NCBI GenBank assembly: GCA_012842035.1
Contig: DUTO01000221.1
Coordinates: 1-20,906, forward strand
Length of the DNA stretch: 20,906 nucleotides
From: Clostridia bacterium
GTDB taxonomy: Bacteria > Bacillota > Peptococcia > DRI-13 > DTU073
Direction: 5' to 3'
This document shows positions 7,858 to 14,773 of the stretch, piece by piece. Position 1 is the first letter of the stretch. The number at the start of each line of letters is the position of its first letter. The translations under genes were made by a program, and so were the position numbers. The notes under the pieces are model-generated. The model was not told where the DNA came from. It saw only the letters and a program-made list of their open reading frames with translations, and did no database searches.

Positions 7858-8511
7858 ATGCTTATATCTACCTATACTATTGTAGCTTTACGTTGTTCTA
7901 AATGTGGCAAAATAGAATTGTATTCTTTGTCCCGGTTTAGTTGTGGAAAACAAGGACAAGTAGAATTATTTTGTGAATGTGGTAATTGTCTCATGGTACT
8001 TACTCGTCAAGGTAGAAGTTTGTATTACCTCCAGACTAGTTGCCTGTTATGTGAAAAAAAGCATGTTTTTAAAATGCAAGGGAAAGAAATTTGGAATAAG
8101 TACATCTGTTCCTTAATTTGTGAAAATACAGGTGTAGGGCTTGCTTATTTAGGGCAAAAAGAAAAAGTTAGGCAAGCGATTAAAGAGGAACATCGTTCAC
8201 TGGAAAAATTAGTTCAGGAATTAGGTTTTGAGGAGTATTTTATCAATCCTAACGTGATGTTTAGTGTCTTAGAGTGTCTTCGGGAAACAATTAAAAAAGG
8301 CCAGGCTTATTGTAGTTGTGGTAGTGGCAATTTGACAACAGAGGTTTTTCCTGCTCGAGTGGAATTATGTTGTCCTTATTGTCATGCTATAGGAATTGTT
8401 TTTGCTGAAACGGCGAATGACTTGCAAAAATTGCAAGCAATGCAAGGCATTGAGCTGGAAGCTCATTCTTGTCGTTATCTTGATGAAAACAGGTTGAAAA
8501 AAAAGGGTTAA
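7858..8511 (+). CDS. Cysteine-rich protein of unknown function (probable multi-zinc-ribbon)
   Basis: I do not recognise this 217-residue protein. It has 17 cysteines, most in metal-knuckle spacing: Cys13-Cys16, Cys39/41/44, Cys62-Cys65, Cys84-Cys88, Cys152-Cys154 and Cys171/172/175. These could form three four-cysteine sites: 13-16 with 41-44, 62-65 with 84-88, and 152-154 with 172-175. A helical stretch at about residues 100-148 with a Lys/Glu-rich start separates the second and third. There is no signal peptide or membrane segment, so it should be cytosolic. The ATG has a strong GGGAGGAGG 8-9 bases upstream. It sits between the spo0F-like gene and fba, where B. subtilis has no gene. Zinc-dependent nucleic-acid or protein binding is plausible but unproven. 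No convincing promoter was found in the 111-base gap upstream. Confidence 0.85.
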   Translation: MLISTYTIVALRCSKCGKIELYSLSRFSCGKQGQVELFCECGNCLMVLTRQGRSLYYLQTSCLLCEKKHVFKMQGKEIWNKYICSLICENTGVGLAYLGQKEKVRQAIKEEHRSLEKLVQELGFEEYFINPNVMFSVLECLRETIKKGQAYCSCGSGNLTTEVFPARVELCCPYCHAIGIVFAETANDLQKLQAMQGIELEAHSCRYLDENRLKKKG

Positions 8512-8559
8512 GGTAAAAAACAAATAAAGCAAACAAATTTAATAAGGAGGTGTAGAGAC

Positions 8560-9414
8560 ATGGTATTAGTACCGGGTAAAGAACTATTAGTGGCTGCCGA
8601 AAAAGGAAACTATGCTGTGGGGGCATTTAATTGCAATAATATGGAAATTGTGCAGGCAATTATTGCCGCGGCTGAAGCCGAAAAGTCCCCGGTGATTATT
8701 CAAGCAAGTCAAGGAGCGATTAAGTATGCGGGTCTAGATTATATTGTAGGGCTGGTGACTACAGCGGCCGAAACTACTGAAGTTCCTGTTTGTCTGCATT
8801 TAGACCATGGTACAGATTTTCAACAGGTGGTGCGGTGTATTACCCGTGGTTTTTCTTCAGTGATGTTTGATGGTTCGAAATTACCTTTGGAAGAAAACAT
8901 TGCCATTACGAGAAGGATTGTGGAAATAGCTTCGGCAGTAAATGTTTCCACAGAAGCAGAATTAGGGAAAATAGCAGGAACTGAAGATGATATTCAAGTT
9001 CACGAAAAAGAAGCAATGCTTACTGACCCGGCCGAAGTAGAATATTTTGTCGAAAAGACGGGAGTAGATTCTTTAGCGGTAGCGATAGGAACAGCACATG
9101 GGCAATACAAATTTGAGCCGAAATTAGACTTTACCAGATTAGCTAAGATTCGTAGCCTTGTTGATATTCCTATTGTGATGCATGGTTCTTCCGGTGTACC
9201 GGATGCTGATATTAAAAAAGCAATTTCTTTAGGGGTACGTAAGGTTAATATTGATACGAATATTCGTCAAGCCTTTGTCCAAGGGATTAAAGGGGCGATG
9301 ACCGAAAATCCTCAAGAGATTGATCCTCGTAAACTTTTAGGACCGGCCCGGGAAGCGATGACGGAAATAGTACGAGAAAAAATTCGTGTGTTTGGCAGTA
9401 ACGGGAAAGCTTAA
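8560..9414 (+). CDS. fba: Class II fructose-1,6-bisphosphate aldolase
   Basis: 284 residues, as in Gram-positive class II aldolases (FbaA type). It cleaves fructose 1,6-bisphosphate to dihydroxyacetone phosphate and glyceraldehyde 3-phosphate, or runs in reverse in gluconeogenesis. Catalytic Asp82 and zinc ligand His83 are in LHLDHGTDF, a further zinc-site Glu lies at about 134 in STEAELG, His180 is in IGTAHGQYKF, and His208 is in VMHGSSG, followed by the phosphate-binding VNIDTNIR. The ATG follows AAGGAGG with good spacing. The next gene, a transaldolase-like aldolase, is separated by 76 bases holding a hairpin, and glpX follows, so the three form a sugar-phosphate cluster as in B. subtilis fbaA-ywjH-(murA)-glpX. 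Confidence 0.96.
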   Translation: MVLVPGKELLVAAEKGNYAVGAFNCNNMEIVQAIIAAAEAEKSPVIIQASQGAIKYAGLDYIVGLVTTAAETTEVPVCLHLDHGTDFQQVVRCITRGFSSVMFDGSKLPLEENIAITRRIVEIASAVNVSTEAELGKIAGTEDDIQVHEKEAMLTDPAEVEYFVEKTGVDSLAVAIGTAHGQYKFEPKLDFTRLAKIRSLVDIPIVMHGSSGVPDADIKKAISLGVRKVNIDTNIRQAFVQGIKGAMTENPQEIDPRKLLGPAREAMTEIVREKIRVFGSNGKA

Positions 9415-9431
9415 TAAGGGCAAAGTACAAA

Positions 9432-9468
9432 AACGGGTAGAGGAGATTATTAAATACCGATACCCGTT
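9432..9468 (+). promoter_or_regulatory. Intercistronic hairpin between fba and fsa
   Basis: AACGGGTA (9432-9439) and TACCCGTT (9461-9468) form eight perfect pairs around a 21-base loop. No T-run follows, so it is not an intrinsic terminator. The 3' arm ends seven bases before the GGAGGTG ribosome site of the next gene. It could stabilise or process the fba-fsa mRNA or tune fsa translation. Confidence 0.5.
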
Positions 9469-9490
9469 ATATATTGGAGGTGAAAAGGTC

Positions 9491-10132
9491 TTGGAGATTT
9501 TTTTAGATTCGGCCAATCTCGCTGAGATAAAAGAGGTGGCTCCTTATGGAGTAATCACAGGGGTGACGACCAATCCTACTTTAATTGCCCGCGAAGCGGA
9601 AGGTTTTTGGGAAATTGTGGAGGAAATTTCAGGTTTAATCACCGGTCCTGTTAGTGCCGAAGTGCTGGCCACTGATACTGCCGGTATGCTTGAAGAGGCA
9701 CGGCAATTAGCAGGAATTCGGGCTAATGTCGTGATTAAAATTCCGATGACGCGCGCCGGGATTAAAAGTTTGCCTGTTTTAGCTCGGGAAGGGATAAAGA
9801 CTAATGTAACTTTAGTTTTTTCTCCCAACCAAGCGCTTTTGGCGGCCAGGGCCGGGGCCACTTTTGTGAGTCCTTTTGTAGGACGGTTGGATGATATTGG
9901 ATCCGAAGGGATAGCTTTGGTACGTGATATTGTAGAAATGTATAAGCTTTATCAGTTACCGACGGAAGTTATTGCTGCCAGTATCCGGCATCCCGAGCAT
10001 GTAATTGCAGCTGCTAAAGCCGGGGCCCAGATTGCAACAATTCCTTATAAGGTTTTTCAGCAAATGTTTGAACATCCGTTGACAACAGCCGGGTTAGAGA
10101 AGTTTAAACGTGATTGGCAAACGCGAGCATAA
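9491..10132 (+). CDS. Transaldolase-like fructose-6-phosphate aldolase (TalC/FSA family)
   Basis: 213 residues from a TTG at 9491, the normal length for the small TalC/FSA subfamily. GGAGGTG at 9476-9482 lies eight bases upstream and the protein then starts MEIFLDSAN, as the family does; the upstream in-frame ATG within the end of fba would add 35 unrelated residues and is rejected. Schiff-base Lys83 is in VVIKIPMT, Asp6 in LDSAN, and GVTTNPTL (24-31) is the family signature. The members either interconvert pentose-phosphate pathway sugars (transaldolase) or cleave fructose 6-phosphate; sequence alone does not decide. It corresponds in position to B. subtilis ywjH. glpX follows after 35 bases, without the murA gene found there in B. 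subtilis. Confidence 0.93.
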   Translation: MEIFLDSANLAEIKEVAPYGVITGVTTNPTLIAREAEGFWEIVEEISGLITGPVSAEVLATDTAGMLEEARQLAGIRANVVIKIPMTRAGIKSLPVLAREGIKTNVTLVFSPNQALLAARAGATFVSPFVGRLDDIGSEGIALVRDIVEMYKLYQLPTEVIAASIRHPEHVIAAAKAGAQIATIPYKVFQQMFEHPLTTAGLEKFKRDWQTRA

Positions 10133-10167
10133 TTAAGATATGGCAAGAGATAAAGAGGAGGAAAAAA

Positions 10168-11163
10168 ATGTTTACAGAAAGACTGTGCTCTGTAATGGAA
10201 CGTGAATTAGCTTTAGAATTTGCTCGAGTTACGGAAGCGGCGGCTATTGCTTGTGCGCGTTGGTGGGGACGTGGCAATAAAAATGCTGCCGATAATGCTT
10301 CTGTGGGTGCGATGCGTCGCATGTTTGATACCGTAAATATTGATGGAGTAGTAGTAATTGGTGAAGGGGAGCGGGATGAAGCCCCGATGCTTTATATTGG
10401 GGAAAAAGTAGGTACAGGGAAACATGTACAGGTTGATGTTGCTGTTGACCCTTTAGAAGGGACTAATCTTGTCGCCAAGGGATTAACCGGAGCTATTTCT
10501 GTTTTAGCTGTAGCCCCCAAGGATTGTTTGCTTCATGCGCCGGATATGTATATGGAGAAAATAGCGACCGGTCCTGCTACCGTGGGGAAAGTCAGTCTTG
10601 ATGCCAGTGTTACTGAGAATGTGAAGGCCGTAGCCAAAAGTTTGCAGAAAACGGTACAGGACGTGACGGTCGTTATTTTAGATCGGGAACGCCATCGCAA
10701 GATTATTGAAGAATTGCGGGAAATCGGAGCCCGGATTAAATTGATTAGTGATGGCGACGTTTCACCGGCAGTAGCTACTTGTATTCCCGGTTCGGGTGTA
10801 GATATGGTTTTAGGTATTGGGGGAGCACCGGAAGGAGTATTGGCGGCCGCTGCTTTACGTTGTATGGGAGGAGAATTTCAGGGTAGACTTTGGCCGGAAA
10901 ATAAACAAGAGATAGAGCGTGCTCATAAATTAGGAATTAAAGACTTGAAAAAAATTCTGACTTTAGATGACTTAGTTAAAGGTGATGACGTTGTTTTTGC
11001 TGCTACCGGGGTAACTGATGGTGACTTTTTGAAAGGGGTACGCTACTATGGTAATCATGTAACGACACATACAGTAATCATGCGTGGGGCGTCAGGAACA
11101 ATTCGTTTTTTAGAAGCCCGACATCGTATGGATAAAAAATCACAATATGTCGAAGTCTTTTAA
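10168..11163 (+). CDS. glpX: Class II fructose-1,6-bisphosphatase
   Basis: 331 residues from the ATG at 10168, with GAGGAGG (10155-10161) seven bases upstream; an in-frame ATG 54 bases earlier overlaps the end of the previous gene and lacks such a site. It removes the 1-phosphate from fructose 1,6-bisphosphate in gluconeogenesis. The metal-binding DPLEGTN is at 94-100, preceded by VVIGEGERDEAP (62-73), which supplies further metal ligands. Other family stretches are RWWGRGNKNAAD (31-42) and GIGGAPEGVLAAAALRCMGG. With fba and the FSA-like aldolase it makes a compact gluconeogenesis/pentose set. rho, often next, is absent; rpmE follows behind its own promoter. Confidence 0.95.
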   Translation: MFTERLCSVMERELALEFARVTEAAAIACARWWGRGNKNAADNASVGAMRRMFDTVNIDGVVVIGEGERDEAPMLYIGEKVGTGKHVQVDVAVDPLEGTNLVAKGLTGAISVLAVAPKDCLLHAPDMYMEKIATGPATVGKVSLDASVTENVKAVAKSLQKTVQDVTVVILDRERHRKIIEELREIGARIKLISDGDVSPAVATCIPGSGVDMVLGIGGAPEGVLAAAALRCMGGEFQGRLWPENKQEIERAHKLGIKDLKKILTLDDLVKGDDVVFAATGVTDGDFLKGVRYYGNHVTTHTVIMRGASGTIRFLEARHRMDKKSQYVEVF

Positions 11164-11179
11164 TTGCGAAAAACGTCTC

Positions 11180-11208
11180 TTGCACATGCTGAAACGGTAT
11201 GCTATAAT
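11180..11208 (+). promoter_or_regulatory. Sigma-A-like promoter of rpmE
   Basis: TTGCAC (11180-11185), a 17-base spacer and a perfect TATAAT (11203-11208). It lies 17 bases after the glpX stop and drives rpmE, leaving a leader of about 70 AT-rich bases in which I see no clear structured element or Zur-like palindrome. Confidence 0.8.
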
Positions 11209-11284
11209 AACAAATTGTAATAGGATAATAACTATAATCAAAATATAGCAGGGTTAGATTAGAGTTGGGAAAGAAGGTGTAAAG

Positions 11285-11485
11285 ATGAAAAAGGATATTC
11301 ATCCTCAATATTTTAAAGCTACCGTTACTTGTGCGTGTGGGGAAACTTTTGAAACAGGTTCCACAAAAAAGGATTTAAAAGTTGAGCTTTGTTCCAAATG
11401 TCACCCTTTCTTTAGCGGAAAACAGCGTAATATCTACACGAGGGGGCGCGTAGAACGGTTTAAAACTAAGTACGGTCTAGAATAA
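11285..11485 (+). CDS. rpmE: 50S ribosomal protein L31 (zinc-binding C+ form)
   Basis: 66 residues, normal for L31. The start MKKDIHPQY is the family signature, and CACGETF (cysteines near 16 and 18) and CSKCHPFFSGKQ supply the zinc-ribbon cysteines, so this is the C+ type rather than the cysteine-less YtiA type made under zinc shortage. It bridges ribosomal subunits near the 5S rRNA/central protuberance. A promoter at 11180 and a terminator at 11495 make it a self-contained transcription unit. In B. subtilis rpmE follows rho; here it follows glpX. Confidence 0.96.
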   Translation: MKKDIHPQYFKATVTCACGETFETGSTKKDLKVELCSKCHPFFSGKQRNIYTRGRVERFKTKYGLE

Positions 11486-11494
11486 GTCAACAAG

Positions 11495-11524
11495 TAGCAG
11501 AGCTTCCGGCTCTGCTATATTTTT
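11495..11524 (+). terminator. Intrinsic terminator after rpmE
   Basis: TAGCAGAGC (11495-11503) pairs perfectly over nine bases with GCTCTGCTA (11509-11517), with a five-base TTCCG loop, followed by TATTTTT. It begins ten bases after the rpmE stop and ends the rpmE unit. Confidence 0.93.
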
Positions 11525-11560
11525 CTAGGGGTTGTATTGGATAAGAAGGGGGGCTGTACA

Positions 11561-12430
11561 ATGGCTCACTCCAGTTATGGAGGGCAGGCGGTTATCGAAG
11601 GGGTAATGATGCGTGGCAAAAAGAATATGGCTGTTGCTGTACGGCGTACTCCGGAAGAAATTGTTTTAAAATCACAAGACGTTTCTTCGCTGATGGAACG
11701 GTACCGCATCCTAAAACTGCCTTTTCTGCGGGGTTTTATAGCTCTTATTGAGTCTTTGGTTATAGGAGTAAAAACACTGGCTTATTCCGCCAATCAGGTT
11801 GTGGAAGGAGAAGGAGAAACAATTACTCCTTTAGAAATGGGGCTTTCAGTAACCTTTGCTTTAGTAGCGGGAACTGTTTTGTTTTTTCTTTTACCGGTGG
11901 GTTTGGCACATCTTTTTTTAGCTTATATTCCCGGTTCTTTCTTGCAGAATTTATTGGAGGGTGTGTTTAGAGTACTCATTTTTTTATTGTATGTGGTGGC
12001 TATTTCGGCCATGAAGGATATTCAAAGAGTTTTTGAATATCACGGTGCTGAGCATAAAACGATTCATACGTATGAAGCGGGAGAAGACCTTATTGTAGAG
12101 AATGCGCGTAAATATTCAACTTTACATCCACGTTGTGGCACGAGTTTTTTGCTTTTTGTGATGATTATCAGTATTTTGGTTTTTTCTGTGCTCGGTGACC
12201 TTGATTTAAAAGCACGTTTGTTATCCCGTGTTTTGCTACTTCCCGTAGTGGCAGGCATTTCTTATGAGTTTCTTAAATTTACGGGGAAATATCAACATTT
12301 ATTAGTGACCAAAATTTTAAGTGCACCGGGATTATGGTTGCAGAAATTAACAACGCGCGAACCTGATGATAGTCAATTAGAAGTAGCTATTTGTGCTTTA
12401 CAAAAAGTTTTAGAAGCTGAAGAATGCTAG
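11561..12430 (+). CDS. DUF1385 family membrane protein (YqhQ-like)
   Basis: 289 residues from the ATG at 11561, which follows AAGGGGGG at a good distance; a TTG 24 bases upstream would add eight residues including part of the ribosome site and is less likely. It begins with the DUF1385 signature SYGGQAVIEGVMMRG (5-19). Conserved HGAEHKTIHTYE (161-172) and HPRCGTSF (189-196) look like metal-ligand motifs, with hydrophobic segments around 95-123, 133-150, 195-213 and 223-240. It is therefore an integral membrane protein with a His/Cys-rich cytosolic or membrane-edge site. Its biochemical role is not established as far as I know. In this lineage it precedes prfA (gap 11 bases), so it is probably co-transcribed with prfA-prmC. 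Confidence 0.9.
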   Translation: MAHSSYGGQAVIEGVMMRGKKNMAVAVRRTPEEIVLKSQDVSSLMERYRILKLPFLRGFIALIESLVIGVKTLAYSANQVVEGEGETITPLEMGLSVTFALVAGTVLFFLLPVGLAHLFLAYIPGSFLQNLLEGVFRVLIFLLYVVAISAMKDIQRVFEYHGAEHKTIHTYEAGEDLIVENARKYSTLHPRCGTSFLLFVMIISILVFSVLGDLDLKARLLSRVLLLPVVAGISYEFLKFTGKYQHLLVTKILSAPGLWLQKLTTREPDDSQLEVAICALQKVLEAEEC

Positions 12431-12441
12431 GGAAGTGAGTA

Positions 12442-13515
12442 ATGATGTTTGAGAAATTAAAGCAATTGGCAGAACGTTATCAAGAATTGACACGGTTAAT
12501 TAGTGACCCGGAAGTTATTGCGAAGCAAAATGAATGGCAAAAATATACGAAGGAGCATGCTGTTTTAGAAGAAATTGTTACAGTTTATCGCGAATATAAA
12601 AGGGTTTTAGAAAACATTGCGGAGAATGAAGGGCTTTTAGAAAGTGAGTCTGAGCCCGAGTTTAAAGAATTAGTAGAGTTGGATTTGGCTGAATTGGAGA
12701 TTAAAAAAGCAACTTTGGAAAAAGAGTTAAAAGCTTTACTAGTTCCGCGTGACCCTAATGACGAAAAGAACGTAATTATCGAAATAAGGGGAGGTACGGG
12801 AGGCGAAGAAGCAGCTCTTTTTGCTGCTGATTTATTAAAAATGTATAGTCGTTATGCCGAACAAAAGGGTTGGAAAGTAGAGATGCTCGCTTCGCATTAT
12901 ACAGATATTGGTGGTTTTAAAGAAGCGATTGTGATGATTGAAGGGAAAGGGGCTTATAGTCGTCTTAAGTTTGAAAGTGGTGTGCATAGGGTGCAACGTG
13001 TTCCGGTTACTGAATCAGGTGGTCGGATTCATACTTCCGCGGCTACTGTAGCTGTTTTACCGGAAGCCGAAGAGGTTGATGTAGAAATAAGTCCTAATGA
13101 GATTAGAGTTGACCTTTTTTGTTCTAGTGGACCCGGGGGGCAGTCTGTCAATACAACACAATCAGCGGTAAGAATTACGCATTTACCTACCGGAATTGTG
13201 GTTTCATGTCAGGATGAAAAATCACAGCATAAAAATAAAGATAAGGCCATGAAGGTTTTGCGAGCCCGGGTTTTAGAGAAAAGGCAAGAAGAGCAATCGG
13301 GAGAAATGGCGCAAGCCCGTCGGGTTATGGTGGGCAGTGGGGATCGTAGTGAGAGGATTCGTACTTATAATTTCCCACAAGGTAGGGTGACGGATCATCG
13401 TATTAATCTAACCTCCTATCGTTTAGAAGAGATTTTGCAAGGTGACCTTGATGAATTTATTGAAGCCTTGATTACTACTGAGCAAGCCGAAAAATTAAAA
13501 CAGGTGGAATCTTAA
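12442..13515 (+). CDS. prfA: Peptide chain release factor 1
   Basis: 357 residues, normal for RF1, which recognises UAA and UAG and triggers peptidyl-tRNA hydrolysis on the ribosome. The GGQ catalytic motif is at 232-234 (SSGPGGQSVN), and the codon-reading PxT tripeptide is PVT at 188-190 in RVQRVPVTESGGRIHTS; RF2 would have SPF there. Two ATG codons stand together at 12442 and 12445; either is reachable from AGGGAAG. The stop TAA overlaps the ATG of prmC by one base, so translation of the two is coupled, which makes sense because PrmC methylates Gln234. Confidence 0.97.
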   Translation: MMFEKLKQLAERYQELTRLISDPEVIAKQNEWQKYTKEHAVLEEIVTVYREYKRVLENIAENEGLLESESEPEFKELVELDLAELEIKKATLEKELKALLVPRDPNDEKNVIIEIRGGTGGEEAALFAADLLKMYSRYAEQKGWKVEMLASHYTDIGGFKEAIVMIEGKGAYSRLKFESGVHRVQRVPVTESGGRIHTSAATVAVLPEAEEVDVEISPNEIRVDLFCSSGPGGQSVNTTQSAVRITHLPTGIVVSCQDEKSQHKNKDKAMKVLRARVLEKRQEEQSGEMAQARRVMVGSGDRSERIRTYNFPQGRVTDHRINLTSYRLEEILQGDLDEFIEALITTEQAEKLKQVES

Positions 13516-14381
13516 TGCTTAACAGTAAACATAGACCGCGAACCGGGAAAGAGGCTTTACAGTGGGCGGTTTCTTTTTTAGGTGCAAAAGGATTTACACA
13601 TGAGGAGGCGCGTGAGGAGGCTCAGCTGCTTCTCGCTAAAGTTTACCAGAAAGAAGTGTGGCACTTATTATTAGACTTACAGGAAAGTCTTGCTGAGTCT
13701 GTTTGGCAAGAGTACGTTTGTTTTGTAAAAAAACGCAGTTCTTTTTTTCCTTTGCATTATCTATTGGAGGAAAAAGAATTTATGTCCTTACCTTTTAAAG
13801 TTTCCCCGGCCGTTCTCATTCCGCGTTGGGATACGGAGACCTTAGTAGAGGAAGCACTTAAACTTTTGCGGGAAAAAGAAAACCTTAGAATTTTAGATCT
13901 AGGCACAGGTAGTGGAGTGATTGCCGTAAGTTTGGCTTATTATTTACCAGATGCTTCCGTAGTAGCTACAGATATTTCGGCTCAAGCTATAGAAGTAGCG
14001 CGTGAAAATGCAGAAACCCTTGCTGTTGCGGAAAAAATTCAATTCCTGTTAGGTAATCTCTTTGCTCCTCTTCCGCCGGGAGAAAAGTTTGATATCATTG
14101 TTTCTAACCCACCTTATCTTGATGCTGAGGAAATGCAGAGTTTACCTCCTGATATTCGACAAGAACCGGCAATAGCTTTAGCCGGGGGGCAAGATGGTTT
14201 GGTTTATTACCGTGGTATTGCCGCTAAAGCTAGGGACTATTTAGTACCGGGGGGGAATTTACTTTTAGAGATTGGTTGGCAACAGGCAGTTTCTGTGGTA
14301 GAGATTTTGCAGAACTATGGTTGGGGGCCTTTGCGGATTGTGCGTGACCTGGGGGGGCGAGATAGGGTTGTGGTATACTAG
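13515..14381 (+). CDS. prmC: Release factor glutamine N5-methyltransferase
   Basis: 288 residues, standard. It methylates the GGQ glutamine of release factors using SAM. The N-terminal helical domain contacts the factor. The Rossmann domain contains LDLGTGSG (about 127-134) and the active-site NPPY (198-201) that holds the substrate glutamine. The C-terminus RDLGGRDRVVVY is conserved, but the protein stops immediately after it, a few residues earlier than many homologs. The TAG lies between the paired segments of the outermost helix of the structured element at 14374-14698, suggesting that the element defines or replaced the natural end. Runs of six or seven G occur close to the end (one at 14351-14357). 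Confidence 0.95.
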   Translation: MLNSKHRPRTGKEALQWAVSFLGAKGFTHEEAREEAQLLLAKVYQKEVWHLLLDLQESLAESVWQEYVCFVKKRSSFFPLHYLLEEKEFMSLPFKVSPAVLIPRWDTETLVEEALKLLREKENLRILDLGTGSGVIAVSLAYYLPDASVVATDISAQAIEVARENAETLAVAEKIQFLLGNLFAPLPPGEKFDIIVSNPPYLDAEEMQSLPPDIRQEPAIALAGGQDGLVYYRGIAAKARDYLVPGGNLLLEIGWQQAVSVVEILQNYGWGPLRIVRDLGGRDRVVVY

Positions 14382-14698
14382 TTTTAGTCAGGTACTGCCT
14401 CGGGTATCCGTAGCTTTGGTTAGAATGTCCTAGAGCTTGGTTCAGAGTAATGCATCAGCAAAGTATTGCCTACGGACTCCTAAAGCTAAAGGGAATCGAA
14501 CTCACTTCACCTTGGGTTCGGGCTATGCATGAGCATGTGGGGGCCCCCATCCCCACTTGGGGTAGACGCCCTCACCACGTCGGTTCATTTCGTTCTTTTG
14601 AACAAGGGCTTTAATGGAGTCCTTAAGGTAAATACTTTGCTTTATGTGAACCACGGGAATAAGTCACCCTTCGGCAGTACCTAATCTAAAACGGTATA
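14374..14698 (+). ncRNA. Large unidentified structured RNA element between prmC and sua5
   Basis: About 325 nt without a supported gene fold into a nested structure. The closing helix pairs 14381-14387 with 14686-14692 and 14390-14399 with 14673-14682 (10/10), extended outward by 14374-14378 with 14694-14698. Inside are: a hairpin 14412-14419/14430-14437; helix GGTTCA 14439-14444/14647-14652; an 11/11 helix 14457-14467/14631-14641; helix 14474-14486/14608-14622 with a two-base bulge; hairpins 14497-14503/14514-14520, 14525-14528/14533-14536 and 14583-14587/14599-14603. A GC-rich core (45 G+C in the 70 bases 14511-14580) holds the palindrome TGGGGGCCCCCA (14538-14549) and CCCC/GGGG arms. Pairs such as 14416-14433, 14418-14431 and 14502-14515 are G-U only when read as + strand RNA. 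I find no match in memory to RNase P, tmRNA, SRP, 6S or common riboswitches. A non-autonomous mobile element is the main alternative. The 75 bases to sua5 hold only a ribosome site. Confidence 0.6.
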
Positions 14699-14773
14699 AG
14701 TGAGGAAGAAACGTTAAACGGTACAGCATATTTTGTGGCTGGGGATCATAAAGGAAGAAAGAAGGAAATATAA

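Noticed and set aside
11537..11560. TTG at 11537 as the start of the DUF1385 gene.
   Set aside because: The ATG at 11561 has the G-rich ribosome site and gives the family's usual N-terminus; the extra eight residues would encode that ribosome site.
14439..14452. GTTCAGAG resembling the R element of a group I intron.
   Set aside because: The matching S, P and Q elements and a P7 pairing are absent, and the segment pairs well in another helix of the local fold.
14487..14503. On the minus strand, a tRNA T-arm-like string (GAGTTCGATTCCC), suggesting a tRNA or tmRNA.
   Set aside because: No T-stem pairing surrounds the loop, no acceptor stem or CCA follows, and no anticodon arm or tmRNA ends could be found.
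14450..14614. 54-codon open frame (ATG to TAA) inside the structured element on the + strand.
   Set aside because: It has no good ribosome site, its composition (rich in H, P, W, R, G) differs from all neighbours, and it runs through the paired arms and GC palindrome. It is better explained as chance within a structured RNA, though a small peptide cannot be fully excluded.
14374..14698. MITE or other non-autonomous transposon with terminal inverted repeats.
   Set aside because: Not fully excluded. I saw no flanking target duplication or transposase gene, and several G-U pairs favour one strand, which a DNA-level inverted repeat would not require. It is kept as the main alternative.
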